Positions 27,301 through 36,411 of a stretch of DNA of 64,000 nt are shown in pieces (the stretch's first letter is position 1; each line of letters opens with the position of its first letter). The position numbers and the translations under genes were made by a program. The stretch comes from Ignavibacteria bacterium (GTDB taxonomy: Bacteria; Bacteroidota; Ignavibacteria; Tepidaquicellales; Tepidaquicellaceae): NCBI GenBank assembly GCA_016719565.1, contig JADJYU010000020.1:28258-92257 (forward strand). Direction: 5' to 3'. The notes under the pieces were generated by a model. That model was not told the origin of the DNA, made no database searches, and was given only the letters and a program-made list of their open reading frames with translations.

Positions 27301-27975
27301 CAGAGATTTTAATTCTTCAGAAACTATTTTCGCTTCCTCATTTCTTTTCGCCTGCCGTTCGAGCGCGTTAACATTTCGCTGCTTTTCCCTGATAATATCA
27401 TTTACTCTCAGGAGCGATTCATGAACTGCATCAAGTCTGTTGAAAGTCAGATCACGGTTATGCTTATAGGAAACAACGCCTGCCGCTTCTTCAAATAGTT
27501 TTCTTCTTTCGTGCTTTACGTCGGAAAGTATGGTCTCAACCATTTTTAATTCGATAACGGAGTAAGCATCCGGACCAATACCTGTATCAATAAATAATTC
27601 CTTAATGTCTTTCAGCCGCACCTTTGTGCCGTTCAGAAAATATTCCGTCTCGCCGCTTCTGTAAAATCTTCTGGCGATCTGAACTTCATTATATTCCGTC
27701 GGCAGGATATTTTTATTATTCTGAATTGTTACCACAACTTCAGCTACGCTTAGCGGTTTTCTGAATTTTGTTCCGTTGAAAACAACATCTTCACGTTTAC
27801 CGCTTCTTAATACTTTATCACCCTGCTCTCCGAGTACCCATCTCAGCGCATCAACTATATTGGATTTTCCGGAACCATTTGGACCTACTATGGCGGATAC
27901 GCCGCTGTCAAACTCAATAGTAGTCTTGTCTGCAAATGATTTAAATCCGAATATTTCTATTTTGGAAAGATACAA
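24367..27975 (-). CDS. smc: chromosome segregation protein SMC
   Basis: Structural maintenance of chromosomes ATPase, 1202 residues, full length. Seen: an N-terminal FGFKSFADKT and Walker A GPNGSGKS at 31-38, long coiled-coil arms (about 165-500 and 670-1020), a hinge domain near 520-640, the ABC signature LSGGEKTLTAIAL, and Walker B FCVLDEVDAPLD. Starts with TTG seven bases after the GH2-like gene on the same strand. Partner genes scpA/scpB are not in the window. Confidence 0.97.
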   Translation of the reverse strand: MYLSKIEIFGFKSFADKTTIEFDSGVSAIVGPNGSGKSNIVDALRWVLGEQGDKVLRSGKREDVVFNGTKFRKPLSVAEVVVTIQNNKNILPTEYNEVQIARRFYRSGETEYFLNGTKVRLKDIKELFIDTGIGPDAYSVIELKMVETILSDVKHERRKLFEEAAGVVSYKHNRDLTFNRLDAVHESLLRVNDIIREKQRNVNALERQAKRNEEAKIVSEELKSLELKTGKFEYESLIREINDIKDKEDDNIKLKESLSEEIRVNDMQLDKFRTELSSLDETLSALTSEYNTIKDNANQTERENLVLDEKISNLTSNNNRLSGENGSLKENIEKSREKAEDTGQKVKVLANTIYMSESSLAEKKSKVEASIKIINEKKNEMLELAQRAKASAGIVNEKKEQYQKNKINFDNNLNQLEKLSAANSELLTQLEETDKAVGEFEGKIKSVTDELKISEKILKDTESEKSSLGKKLAEKEKEISELDIEIHKLNNKADHLKELSDNFNDYAEGIKFLIDEEKEKNVSTILDVIEVEDRFKIAIETALGEISNYIILDDSGKLDLLIDKLSDNQKGKVTFILNDLLNFKTFEYFEFIDEEPVFIKDKGVFGFADEFVKCSDDRHLRLMKYILDEYIIVDNFNTAKKLSEDNYYKFITLEGDIVTNGFIRSGGKVNEESVRLGRQKVINGIENSLTENRKRLSELKTEREKLITEFEAVPDEARKKICADLKFDINRLQNEISKLEFKKEQLNKTYSGNEVMYDDISAANKELNRIINEQIKELSKFENEQFNFDKELLFLTDEFNEIEKNFSQESADYNSFNLEVIKLKNEHKNEEQNSIRISNTISYNEKQIRSNTSNIGENNEKLKELASKSEENKNILLKIEDELKVISGKLEEERKLYSEKKAEQYKIDLLQRQNRLDFDTVSQKLINAQVKIKENEIKSAQVMDYILRKYEKDISYSEGEENIAEYFADFDLPASKSEIDTLNERLKRLGGGYQQFLFEDYENEKAELEKLIEQKNDLLESEKDIRKTIDRINKEARERFMATFENIRENFINIFKQLFSEGDEANLRIVHEVNEDGKTEEDPLEAKIEIIAKPRGKRPTSIELLSGGEKTLTAIALLFAIYLVKPSPFCVLDEVDAPLDVANLGRFNNMIRKFSDNTQFILITHNERTMESVDRLYGVTMQEAGITTIVETKFKSDEKLQA

Positions 27976-27982
27976 TTATAAA

Positions 27983-30597
27983 TTATGATTGATTCAGTTT
28001 AGAAATGAGTTCATAGGTTTCAGTAGCTCCTGTAAAAAAGTAAAAATAACTGTAGACCAAAGCAATAAAAATGGAAATTATTATTAGTCCGTAAAAATAT
28101 ACTTTGCCTGTTCTGATGTCAAAGATTGATTTTGCCCCGATTAAAATTCTGTTTAAACTTAATATTGCCAGTATTATAAATAGCCAGAGTGACAAATAAA
28201 TATATGCGGGGTTTGATTCAGTTAATTTGTAAAGCACTGTTCCTATCGGTAAAAATATCAGCATTGGAAGAATTGACCAAAGACAGATCGTATAGATGAT
28301 CTTAAAATAGGATTTTCCCTTTGTGTAGAACGAAACAAAATAAAGAAAAAATGATGCCAAAAAAATTGTTACAATAATGGAAAGTGATATTGTCGAGATC
28401 AGGTAAAATTTATTATTCACAATCTCGCTGAATAAAATTTTAGTACTGTCATTAGTTAAAATCTTTGACAACAGCATGTCAAAAGAATTATTGTCTTTTA
28501 AAAAATAAAGGACTGAAGAGAAAAATAATCCGAGACCGATGGAGATGCCTAATGTCAGCAGGATATTATATCCTCTCGAAATTATCATCTGATCTTTTAC
28601 AAGCGCAAAAAAATATGTCGGCTTATAAAGGCATCTCGCAAGTCCTGACCGGAATTTTCTGTCTTTATTTATAAAGAATGCAAAAATGATCATTATAACC
28701 ATTCCCGCAATTATAAAAACATATGGAAATTCATGTATATGATTTCCTTCCTGTATCCTTGGCAGATCCTCACGGTACAGTAGTCTCTTTATAAAGTTTG
28801 TTGATAGCTTTTGCTCTCTGTTAAATGTATTTATGCCGTTTGTCTGAAGATAAGGATTAGGATCAAGCGGATAATTCAAAGGTTTTTCCGAATTCCAGTC
28901 TGCGTAAGATGACATAAAATTTCCTGAAAAAGACTGGGAAGCTACCGGGTAGATTTCCTTGTAAAATTTCATCTGTGATTCCTGAGATCTGATATCACTG
29001 AATCCATTGTTGTTTCCGTTTTGAATTTTAATGCCGTATGAGGAAATAAAATAAGAAGTATTTTTTCTGTTGGTAATCGGCTTGGATTTGTTTGTTAAGT
29101 TTGTCAGCTCATCTTTTATTGAATTATAATTACTCCCGTAAATATTTATTCCAATAAAGTCTACAAGCTCCGAGCAGATATCTTCATTAAAAGCATGTGA
29201 TGTATAATATTTAAGTCTTTTGTTAATGGAATCGACAGCTAAAGCAGCTGATTTTAAATAATTATAAGTATGCTCTGACGAAACATCCAGATCATTTCCG
29301 AGACCCCATGCAAGTATACTGGGTTCATTCCTGTCTCTTTTTATAATTTCTGTAAGATAGTCTACTGCCGGAGTTATGAATCTTTCCTCTTCAAAATAAT
29401 GAGAAGATAATTCATTCATAGGAAATTCCTGCATTAGAAATAATCCTGTTCTGTTGCATACATTTACAATATAAGGATGAGCTGATCTGCCCGGAACTCT
29501 GACAGCATTAAAGCCCAGCGCTTTAATATTCATCAGATCTTTTTCAACCTCTTCATATCTTAAAGCCGAAGCAAAGCCCGGCATATCTTCATAGTAATTT
29601 ATACCGTTCAGAGCGATCTGCCTGCCGCTTTGAAAGATCTGATTACCGCTTTTTGAAATATCGTTAAATCCTGTCTCAGAATAGCTTTCATCTATTACAT
29701 TTCCTGACTTATCCGTTATGATAATTCTGAGAATATAAAGCTCGGGAGTTTCCGGAGACCAGAGTATGGGATTACTGACGGAAATATAACTTTCCGTCTT
29801 AACTGTATTGTTATCCACCATTTCAAATGGAACGAGATCTGATTCGGAAAAAACATCTCCCGTGGATTTTCTGGTAAGAGATGATCTGATAAAAAAATCA
29901 TTATTTGGTAATGAGTCTTTTTGGTTATTTATGAATGTTGACTTTATCTCGATCTGATTTGTCAGTTTTAGAGAAAGCAGGTTGTCAATTTCATAATTAA
30001 TAAAATTACTGAATACAAATACTTTCGGAACAGCTATAAGGTAAATGTCTTTGTTGATACCGCCGTAAACTTTTGAATAATTTATCTGATCTGAGAGGGG
30101 ATTCGTATTCCTGAAATTTAATTCACTGTTAATATTAATTACTATCTCATTTTGTGAAGAAATTATACCGTCCGAAAGGGGTACAATAACGGGACTGCCT
30201 CCGCCAATATGACTCGATATAAAGTTATTATTGATCTTAATTTCAGATTCATAGCTGATGCCTTCAGCTACAAGAATAAAACTCTTATTTGCAAGTATTT
30301 CTTCGTCTATTTTAAAGTTTTTTTGAAAACTGATCTTCCGGAGAAATCATAAGCGAGCGGAACAGTAAAGGTCTGATAGCTTTTTCCTTCATTAAATGAA
30401 GCTTCCCATTGTCCGTTAAGACTGATCTTAAGCCGCGTCTCACTTTCAAAAAACAATCCGATATCTGACAGATTAGTCTCTGACGGTCTTTCAAATACTT
30501 TTATCTGAGCGGATATATAAGCAGAATTAAGTAAAATCAGAAAAAGTAATAATATTATCTTTGAACTTTTTACTAAAGTATTAGAAATATTCATCAA
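27983..30597 (-). CDS. GH2-like glycosidase-fold protein with C-terminal membrane domain, one frameshift
   Basis: Exported: signal peptide at about 10-30 (ILLLFLILLNSAYISA). Then come a GH2-type sugar-binding jelly roll, an Ig-like domain (VSNPILWSPETPELYILRI) and a TIM-barrel region (GINYYEDMPGF, GFNAVRVPGR, NEPSILAWGLGND). The usual GH2 acid/base Glu in GNE is Asp (GND). The usual nucleophile strand (T/S-E-F/Y-G) appears to be ISSYG, without a Glu. About six transmembrane helices end the protein, an unusual fusion. The frame breaks at an A7 run (T7 on plus, 30318-30324): frames 30597-30307 and from about 30313 to 27983 join if one A is added. It may be an inactive sugar-binding membrane protein. 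It heads the smc operon. Confidence 0.72.
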
Positions 30598-30613
30598 TTG
30601 TTTAAAAGATACG

Positions 30614-30621
30614 CAAATATA
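30614..30621 (-). promoter_or_regulatory. candidate -7 element upstream of the GH2-like/smc operon
   Basis: TATATTTG followed by C on the minus strand, matching the Bacteroidota -7 consensus, 17 bases before the ATG. The region 20 bases further upstream reads TTT instead of TTG, so the -33 part is imperfect. Confidence 0.35.
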
Positions 30622-30703
30622 ACAATTAAGAGCAGGAATTTAAAGTATTGAATTAAACGGTTTGTATTTTAATTTTAAATTATAATAAAGCTTTAAATAC
30701 TAT

Positions 30704-30743
30704 CAAAAAAAAATCCGGCGTTCCATTTAAGGAACTGCCGGAT
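30704..30743 (-). terminator. intrinsic terminator of the T9SS cargo gene
   Basis: On the minus strand a stem atccggc/gccggat extended by gttcc/ggaac with one bulge and a 6-base loop is followed by eight or more U residues, 20 bases after the stop of the gene at 30764. Confidence 0.85.
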
Positions 30744-30763
30744 TCAGCGGAAAGCAAGCAAGT

Positions 30764-32476
30764 TTACTTTAGTATGGTCATCCTTCTCGTTGTTACTATT
30801 CCTCCTGCATCGAGTCTGTAAAAATAAGCACCCGAAGATAAGTTTTCCGCATTGAATGTTACATTGTGTTCTCCATTTGTTCTGTACTCATTTACCAGTT
30901 TCCTTACTTCTTTTCCTGTAATGTCAAATACTCTTAAACTGACGAATCCTTCTTTGGGAATAAAGAAGTTAATTCTCGTAGTAGGGTTGAATGGATTAGG
31001 GTAATTACTCAAATTAAATTCATCTGTTCTTTCAAAAAGAGTTTTTCCGTTTAATTCCCTAATATGGGCGAAAATGTTGTTGAAGTGTTTATATACAATC
31101 ACAAGTTTGTCGTCTTGAATTGTAATAGAAGTATATTCCCCTTCGTCTATGCTGCTAAGAATCTCAACCGTATTATTGCACAGGTCGGATTCGTCAGTTA
31201 AGTCTAATTTAGAAATGAATAATCTGTTATTATCTGTATTCATCCAGCTTACAAACAGATCACCATTGTTTACTATCATTGAGTTTTTAATTCTGATGTC
31301 AGGTAATATTCTCTCAGAATTACCTTTCGTGATTTCACAGGAGATCAATAAACTATTTCCTGAAAATTTATCATTCAGATCCTTATCGAATGCAGTTCCC
31401 AGTATCAAATTTGAATTATTGGAGTAATCTTTCCAGACCAGATACATCCCGGAGTTTCCGTCGGAGATAATTCTCGGATCACCGGCATTCAGATTTCCAG
31501 TAAGAGATTTTGCAGAAATGATCTGCATATCTTTATTCACCTTTAAGACTTTAATGTAATTACCGCTTGTATCAAATATCTCAGCAGCGATCATAAATGA
31601 ATTATTGTCAGATAGGATCAGATTGTGATTGTAAAATAATTCTTTCCTCAGATTATGAACGCCCGAACTGCCTAATGGTGAAGTAAAATTATTTCTCAGG
31701 ATCAGGCTGCCTTTATGACCATTCTGATACGGCGTGCCGTCATGGTCAAGTCTGGAAGCGAAGACATCAAGACTGTAATTTAAACTGTTTTCAAAAGAGT
31801 TCCTGTTGTCAAGCCACGCTATAAAAACTCCGCCCTGCCCGTCAGATGTCAAAGTTGGTTTTCTCTGGTCATTGTCATACAAGCATACTTTCGCGGGCTG
31901 TGCATCATTCCATAATTTATTCAAGTTGTAATCAATCGCCTGTGCATATATATCAAAATGACCGTCGTAAAAATGTTCCCATGTTACGACTATAAAACCA
32001 TGTTCAGTGACAGCTGTGGCAGGGCTGTAGTTACTTCCCGGCAGACCTGCGGAAAGCGAAACCGTTCTGTTTTCTATGTTACCGTAAGAATCTAATTTGA
32101 CTGCAAAAATTTCATCAGTGTATATTGAGTTTCTGTGGAAGATAATTACCGCTCCTCCGGTATTATCAGGATGTACAATCGGGAAGTCAGACATATATCC
32201 AAAGTTACTCATTAAAATTTTTCCTGAATTTCCCCACTCAATACTACCGTCGGAATTCATTTTCTGAGCAAACAAAGTTCCGTTATTTGATTCATCATAC
32301 CAGATGAAGAGATTTTGCTCTGTGTTTCCGTCAGAATTTAATACGACGCTGACCGGAAAATGTTTATCGCTTTTTCCTTTTGAAAGCTCAACTGTTTTGC
32401 TTAAGGAGACTGAAGCTGAAATAACCAGCATCATAATTGTAACAACGAGTGAAACCGAGAATGACCATTTTTTCAT
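30764..32476 (-). CDS. secreted protein with type IX secretion sorting domain
   Basis: A 570-residue exported protein. Signal peptide at 1-26 (SLVVTIMMLVISASVSLS). The body (30-480) has repeats resembling BNR/WD-like propeller blades (IWYDESNNGTLFAQ, VVTWEHFYDGHFDIYAQAID, VFIAWLDNRNSF, LYLVWKDYSNNS). The last 80 residues are a T9SS type A sorting domain: NYPNPFNPTTRINF, then FDITGKEVRKL, then GAYFYRLDAGG. In T9SS organisms this tail directs passage through SprA/Sov and surface attachment or release. The sprA gene is 20 kb away in this window. The function of the body is unknown. Confidence 0.9.
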   Translation of the reverse strand: MKKWSFSVSLVVTIMMLVISASVSLSKTVELSKGKSDKHFPVSVVLNSDGNTEQNLFIWYDESNNGTLFAQKMNSDGSIEWGNSGKILMSNFGYMSDFPIVHPDNTGGAVIIFHRNSIYTDEIFAVKLDSYGNIENRTVSLSAGLPGSNYSPATAVTEHGFIVVTWEHFYDGHFDIYAQAIDYNLNKLWNDAQPAKVCLYDNDQRKPTLTSDGQGGVFIAWLDNRNSFENSLNYSLDVFASRLDHDGTPYQNGHKGSLILRNNFTSPLGSSGVHNLRKELFYNHNLILSDNNSFMIAAEIFDTSGNYIKVLKVNKDMQIISAKSLTGNLNAGDPRIISDGNSGMYLVWKDYSNNSNLILGTAFDKDLNDKFSGNSLLISCEITKGNSERILPDIRIKNSMIVNNGDLFVSWMNTDNNRLFISKLDLTDESDLCNNTVEILSSIDEGEYTSITIQDDKLVIVYKHFNNIFAHIRELNGKTLFERTDEFNLSNYPNPFNPTTRINFFIPKEGFVSLRVFDITGKEVRKLVNEYRTNGEHNVTFNAENLSSGAYFYRLDAGGIVTTRRMTILK

Positions 32477-32566
32477 ATTTGGTTTTGTTAAGGTTTTAAA
32501 AAAATCCTTTTAATTTTTTTATTTGAAATTTTAAAAAATTCCTTTCGTTTCAATTTCAGGATTTAT

Positions 32567-32615
32567 AAATTGCCGGAGTAAATGTGAAAGTTCTTTTAAA
32601 GTCATCCGGCAATTT
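32567..32615. repeat. perfect 11-bp inverted repeat in the leader of the 32842 gene
   Basis: aaattgccgga (32567-32577) and tccggcaattt (32605-32615) pair perfectly around a 27-base loop. No clean U run follows within 10 bases on plus. It lies in the 365-base gap between divergent genes. It could be an RNA hairpin or a dyad operator; the role is not known. The rest of the gap is AT-rich with no convincing gene. Confidence 0.5.
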
Positions 32616-32841
32616 AATTATCCGATTTCAATTTTTTGTTTCTTCCTTTAGATTACCTCTTCAACAATGAAGCTGGACAAAACTATATATTTTTATCCGT
32701 CAGGTCAACTTGCAAAAAACACGATTTGTGAAAATATTTTTTTTGACATGCTTCAAACTATTGAAAACAAAGGGTTTGCAGAGATCAGTGCAAAATCATT
32801 TTTATGAAAAAGCGACTGAAAATTAAAAAAACAAATTCATT

Positions 32842-34278
32842 ATGATTGAATATTTTAACATGCTGAAGAAGGAAGAGGTCGGAAGATTCGAAAAATATTT
32901 GAATTCCCCCTTCTTCAATTCGAACAAAAGTATCCTGATCCTGTTCGAATATCTCAAACCTCTTTATCCCGAAATTAAAAAAGAAAATATTTCCAAGTCT
33001 GTTATCTCAAGCGTTGTCTATGGCGAAAAAAAGATGAACGATGTTAAGATAAGAAAACTGCTTTCTGACTTCGGAATACTTATGGAAAGTTTTCTGATCC
33101 GGAGCGCTGAAGATGAAAGTTCACCGGGAAGCAGAGTACTGCTCCTGAATGCATTAAGGGAAAGAGGAATGGTGAAAAGATTTGAAAAGGAATACAGGGA
33201 TCTGAGCAAAAGTCAGAAAAGCTCTTTTTCCAAGGATGAATCTTTTTACAACGATCAGGTGAACATGCTGAGCGAATATTATAATTTCAATCTTGTTAAT
33301 TTCAAAAATTCGGAAGCCGAATGTCTTCAGATGAAATCCGATCTGCTGGATATGAAATTTCTATTTTCCAAGCTGCATACGTTTTATGAGATGCTCGATA
33401 ATGAAGGTTCGAGGAACAGAGGTCAGTATTTTAACAGAACGTTTTACGATGAGCTGATGGAATTTACGGAAAATAATCTTGCTCATATTAAGGATAGTCA
33501 TCCGAATGTTTTTATTATATATCATGTACTCAGGATGAATGAGACTCTTAAAGACGATTATCTTAATACAATACTGACATATCTAAAGAGCAAGCATAGA
33601 AAATTCAGTAAAAAAAGTCTAAGCCATTTTTATAACTATATTACTTCGTATTACACAACAAAAATTAACGCCGGGCATATAAGATACAGGCAGGATCTGA
33701 TCAGTGTGTACATGAAGATGATGAAGGAAGAACTGTTTCTTATTGATAATATAATCACGGATGCGGAATTTAACAGCGTAGTCAATACAGCATTAGCAGA
33801 AGGGGAATACAGATGGGTGAACCGTTTTATAGAACATTACAGAGAGTATCTCGGAAAAAGTTTTGCTGATGACATATATAATCTAGCCAAGGCAAAATAT
33901 TATTTTCACATGAGTAATTATGAGAAAATATTTGCGCATCTCAATCAGGTGGATATAAAGGATCCCACCTATTATATTAATTCTAAATTTCTGCTTGGAA
34001 GAGTCTATTATGAAAGAGGGGAGACGGAAAGAGTACATTATATTCTTGACAATTTAATTCAGTATAAAAGAAATAAAAAAATACTCTCCGCAGAGCAGCA
34101 GAAAAGTATTGTGCTCTATATAAGATTTATGACAGAACTGATTAAACTTTCCGATATTCCGGGAATTGAAAAGGATACGAAAAAACTTATTAAAACTCAG
34201 TTGAGAAAAGAGATGTCAAACTCTGACGGATTAATACCGGGACTGAACTGGTTCCGTTCAAAGCTTTCGACCGCATAA
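32842..34278 (+). CDS. uncharacterised helical-repeat protein
   Basis: A 478-residue protein not assigned to a named family. It starts MIEYFNMLKKEEVGRFEKYL followed by SPFFNSN, a beginning I associate with uncharacterised Bacteroidota/Ignavibacteria proteins. The whole chain is alpha-helical, with TPR-like helix pairs in the second half (YHMSNYEKIFAHLNQV, FLLGRVYYERGETERVHYIL). No signal peptide or membrane segment, so cytoplasmic. It is a single gene between a divergent T9SS cargo gene and a convergent SDR. A scaffolding or regulatory role is possible; no function is claimed. Confidence 0.7.
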   Translation: MIEYFNMLKKEEVGRFEKYLNSPFFNSNKSILILFEYLKPLYPEIKKENISKSVISSVVYGEKKMNDVKIRKLLSDFGILMESFLIRSAEDESSPGSRVLLLNALRERGMVKRFEKEYRDLSKSQKSSFSKDESFYNDQVNMLSEYYNFNLVNFKNSEAECLQMKSDLLDMKFLFSKLHTFYEMLDNEGSRNRGQYFNRTFYDELMEFTENNLAHIKDSHPNVFIIYHVLRMNETLKDDYLNTILTYLKSKHRKFSKKSLSHFYNYITSYYTTKINAGHIRYRQDLISVYMKMMKEELFLIDNIITDAEFNSVVNTALAEGEYRWVNRFIEHYREYLGKSFADDIYNLAKAKYYFHMSNYEKIFAHLNQVDIKDPTYYINSKFLLGRVYYERGETERVHYILDNLIQYKRNKKILSAEQQKSIVLYIRFMTELIKLSDIPGIEKDTKKLIKTQLRKEMSNSDGLIPGLNWFRSKLSTA

Positions 34279-34297
34279 TTTTTTTACCGGAAGAAAA

Positions 34298-34987
34298 TTA
34301 CTTTTTAGGAAATAAAGGCCTGATCTCAACTTCATTCATCAAAGCTCTCTGAGGGAGTTTTACGCTCAGCAGGCAGACTTCAGCTACATCCTCCGGCGAC
34401 AGAATAGTATCTCTTGCGGAATTAAGTTCAGCGCTCGGATGATCAAAGAAATTTGTATCTACGGAACCCGGACATATTGTAACTACTCTTATATTATCTT
34501 TCCTAACTTCAGCCATCAGCGACGAAGACAAACCAATGACAGCATGTTTGGTGGCGGAATAAACCGAAGCGGTTGCAATTCCGTTCTTACCTCCAATTGA
34601 TGAAATATTAATTATCGTGCCGCCTTTGGTTTCAAGCATTGACTTAACCGCATACTTATTACAGAGATAAACTCCCTTTACATTCACAGCAAACATTTTA
34701 TCAAAATCAGAAGTTTTTGAATCCGCGAGATTTGCAAAAATCCCGAAGCCGGCGTTGCAGATCACAGCGTCTATCTTTCCGTGAGCTTTGGCAGCTTTTG
34801 TGAAAAGATCCTTTACATCTTTTTCTGAGGATACATTTGTTTTGATAAAACTGTAATGTTTATTCTTAACGGGATTAGAGTCAGTGCGGGAAGCATTGAT
34901 CACATTAAAATTATTTTTGAGAAATAACTTTACGCAGGCAAGTCCGATTCCTTTGGAGCCGCCTGTAATTATAATTGATTTTTTCAT
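34298..34987 (-). CDS. short-chain dehydrogenase/reductase
   Basis: A classical SDR of 229 residues from the preferred ATG at 34987. An in-frame start at 35044 would add 19 residues read through the tRNA terminator, which is unlikely. Seen: TGGSKGIG at 8-15, CNAG at 77-80, the catalytic Ser129/130 (INISSIGG), Tyr143 and Lys147 (YSATK), and the PGSVDT turn after strand 6. The family includes 3-oxoacyl-ACP reductases and sepiapterin reductase-like enzymes; the substrate is unknown. Convergent with the helical unknown, and downstream of tRNA-Arg on the same strand. Confidence 0.88.
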   Translation of the reverse strand: MKKSIIITGGSKGIGLACVKLFLKNNFNVINASRTDSNPVKNKHYSFIKTNVSSEKDVKDLFTKAAKAHGKIDAVICNAGFGIFANLADSKTSDFDKMFAVNVKGVYLCNKYAVKSMLETKGGTIINISSIGGKNGIATASVYSATKHAVIGLSSSLMAEVRKDNIRVVTICPGSVDTNFFDHPSAELNSARDTILSPEDVAEVCLLSVKLPQRALMNEVEIRPLFPKK

Positions 34988-35010
34988 AATGAAGTCTAAA
35001 TTAGGTTTAT

Positions 35011-35038
35011 AAAAGCGAAAAGCGGCCAAAACCGCTTT
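35011..35038 (-). terminator. terminator downstream of tRNA-Arg
   Basis: On the minus strand a 7-bp stem (aaagcgg/ccgcttt) with a 6-base loop and a following U-rich tract starts 12 bases after the tRNA 3' end. Confidence 0.65.
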
Positions 35039-35049
35039 CACCATTTTCG

Positions 35050-35123
35050 TACGCCCGACTGGAATCGAACCAGTAACCTACAGCTTAGAAGGCTGTTGCT
35101 CTATCCGATTGAGCTACGGGCGC
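35050..35123 (-). tRNA. tRNA-Arg (anticodon TCT)
   Basis: A 74-base cloverleaf on the minus strand: acceptor GCGCCCG paired with CGGGCGT and discriminator A, D-arm with AGCTCAATCGGATAGAGC, anticodon stem-loop with loop CTTCTAA (anticodon TCT), and T-arm CTGGTTCGATTCCAG. CCA is not encoded. It reads AGA codons, frequent in this AT-rich genome. Confidence 0.95.
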
Positions 35124-35154
35124 GTATGTAACATTCAAAATAATAAATTTAAAG

Positions 35155-35328
35155 AATAGTTAGTAGTTAATAGTTAGTAGAGAACAGTTAATAGTTAGCA
35201 GAGAGCAGTTAGCAGAGAGCAGATATCAGTTAGTAGTTAGTAGTTAGTAGTTAGTATCTATTTTAACGGTTAAATATTAACTACTAATTTTATTAACTAT
35301 TAACTATTAACTATTAACTATTAACTAT
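35155..35328. repeat. heptamer repeat arrays in inverted orientation
   Basis: From about 35155 to 35262 the plus strand repeats a 7-base unit (agttagt/agttaat, with agcagag variants). From about 35274 to 35328 it repeats the complementary unit (ttaacta). The two blocks are inverted copies of one heptamer family and could form a long hairpin. The second block runs into the GT9 gene, whose last codons (I-V-N-S-stop) are made of repeat units. No spacers, so not CRISPR. Confidence 0.85.
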
Positions 35329-36411
35329 CTCTTCAAAAACCTTCTCCGGTGTCAGATAATCAATACAATTATATTCTTTATTAGTGCAGACCGGCTGAAA
35401 ATAGCATTTGCATTCCTTTTCCGGTTCTACTATTACGCCGTTACCGTAGAGTTCGAATTCATTTTTGTTGAAAATATTATTCATCAGCACCAGCTTCTTA
35501 CCCAGCGCAATTGCCAGATGCATACTCATAGTTACCTGTGTAACTATAATGTCACATTTATTCATCAGATTAATATATTCATCCAGTTCGAAATAACCGA
35601 AATAATCAGCGCCGGTATTGCCGCTCAGAAATTTATTCTTTTCATCTTCCTGTTTACCGCCGAGAAGAATTACCTGATAACCTTCCGAAAGTAATTTATT
35701 TATCAGCTCTGTCCAGTATTCATCTTTCCATAATCTTGAAACCCATCTCGCCCCGCAGCCGGTATTCAGTCCGATCTTTATTTTGCCGTTATTAAGACCA
35801 TACTTTTCATTTTGGAAAATGTCAGCTTCACTCTTAATGTCTATTAAGTATTTTTCTTTATTGAATTCATATCCGCATATCTCAAAAATTTCTTCAGGAT
35901 AACTTTTCTTATTCATCTTTGAAACCGAATCAAAAAGTCCCGTTATAAATTTCTCTTCCGCTTTTTCATTTACGGGATAACAGTTACCGTCCTTTAAAGT
36001 AAATCCGTCTTTTCTGTCCGCAGAAATTTTATCCATCAGACTGATCGCTTCAATGTCCTTGTCAAGATTGATCACATAATCAAATTTAAGAGAGGAAAGA
36101 TAACTGATGCTCTGCAGATCATATGCGAATGCCCTGTCAGCGGAAGGGGAAGTACGGAGCGGTACAAGCGTGGGATAATAAGTAAGCCAGAAGATCTTGG
36201 CGGACGGATAATCTTTTTTCAGAGGATAAAGTAAAGGAGTAGTCCTTACCACATCTCCCGCCGCGCCTAATTTAATAATTAAAATTTTCCCATCCGTCTT
36301 TTCATAATACCCGCATTCATTACAAACCGCCCCAAACTTTTTATTCGGTCCGCAGGGAACTTGCGAAATAAAATGTCTGCAGTCGCTCTTAACCTCCGAT
36401 AGCTTTATCAA
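35314..36411 (-). CDS. glycosyltransferase family 9 (heptosyltransferase-like) with Cys-rich N-terminus
   Basis: A 365-residue GT9 enzyme adding a sugar from an activated heptose-type donor to a surface glycan core. Seen: the N-terminal IIKLGAAGDVVRTTPLL acceptor motif (45-61), and in the donor half NTGCGARWVSRLW and the MHLAIALGKK motif near 295. Before the first Rossmann domain lies a cysteine/histidine cluster (C11, H13, C20, C30, C33), which may bind zinc. TTG start. The C-terminus is encoded by the heptamer repeat array. It is separate from the main polysaccharide locus. Confidence 0.85.
   Translation of the reverse strand: MIKLSEVKSDCRHFISQVPCGPNKKFGAVCNECGYYEKTDGKILIIKLGAAGDVVRTTPLLYPLKKDYPSAKIFWLTYYPTLVPLRTSPSADRAFAYDLQSISYLSSLKFDYVINLDKDIEAISLMDKISADRKDGFTLKDGNCYPVNEKAEEKFITGLFDSVSKMNKKSYPEEIFEICGYEFNKEKYLIDIKSEADIFQNEKYGLNNGKIKIGLNTGCGARWVSRLWKDEYWTELINKLLSEGYQVILLGGKQEDEKNKFLSGNTGADYFGYFELDEYINLMNKCDIIVTQVTMSMHLAIALGKKLVLMNNIFNKNEFELYGNGVIVEPEKECKCYFQPVCTNKEYNCIDYLTPEKVFEEIVNS

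Noticed and set aside
32667..32807. 46-codon ORF starting MKLDKTIYFYPSGQL
   Set aside because: Short, no recognisable feature, no tight spacing to the next gene; kept out of the gene list.
34985..35044. Upstream start of the SDR gene at 35044
   Set aside because: It would translate through the tRNA terminator hairpin; the ATG at 34987 begins the normal SDR N-terminus.
35155..35328. Possible CRISPR array
   Set aside because: The unit is 7 bases in direct tandem with no spacers, and no cas genes are present.
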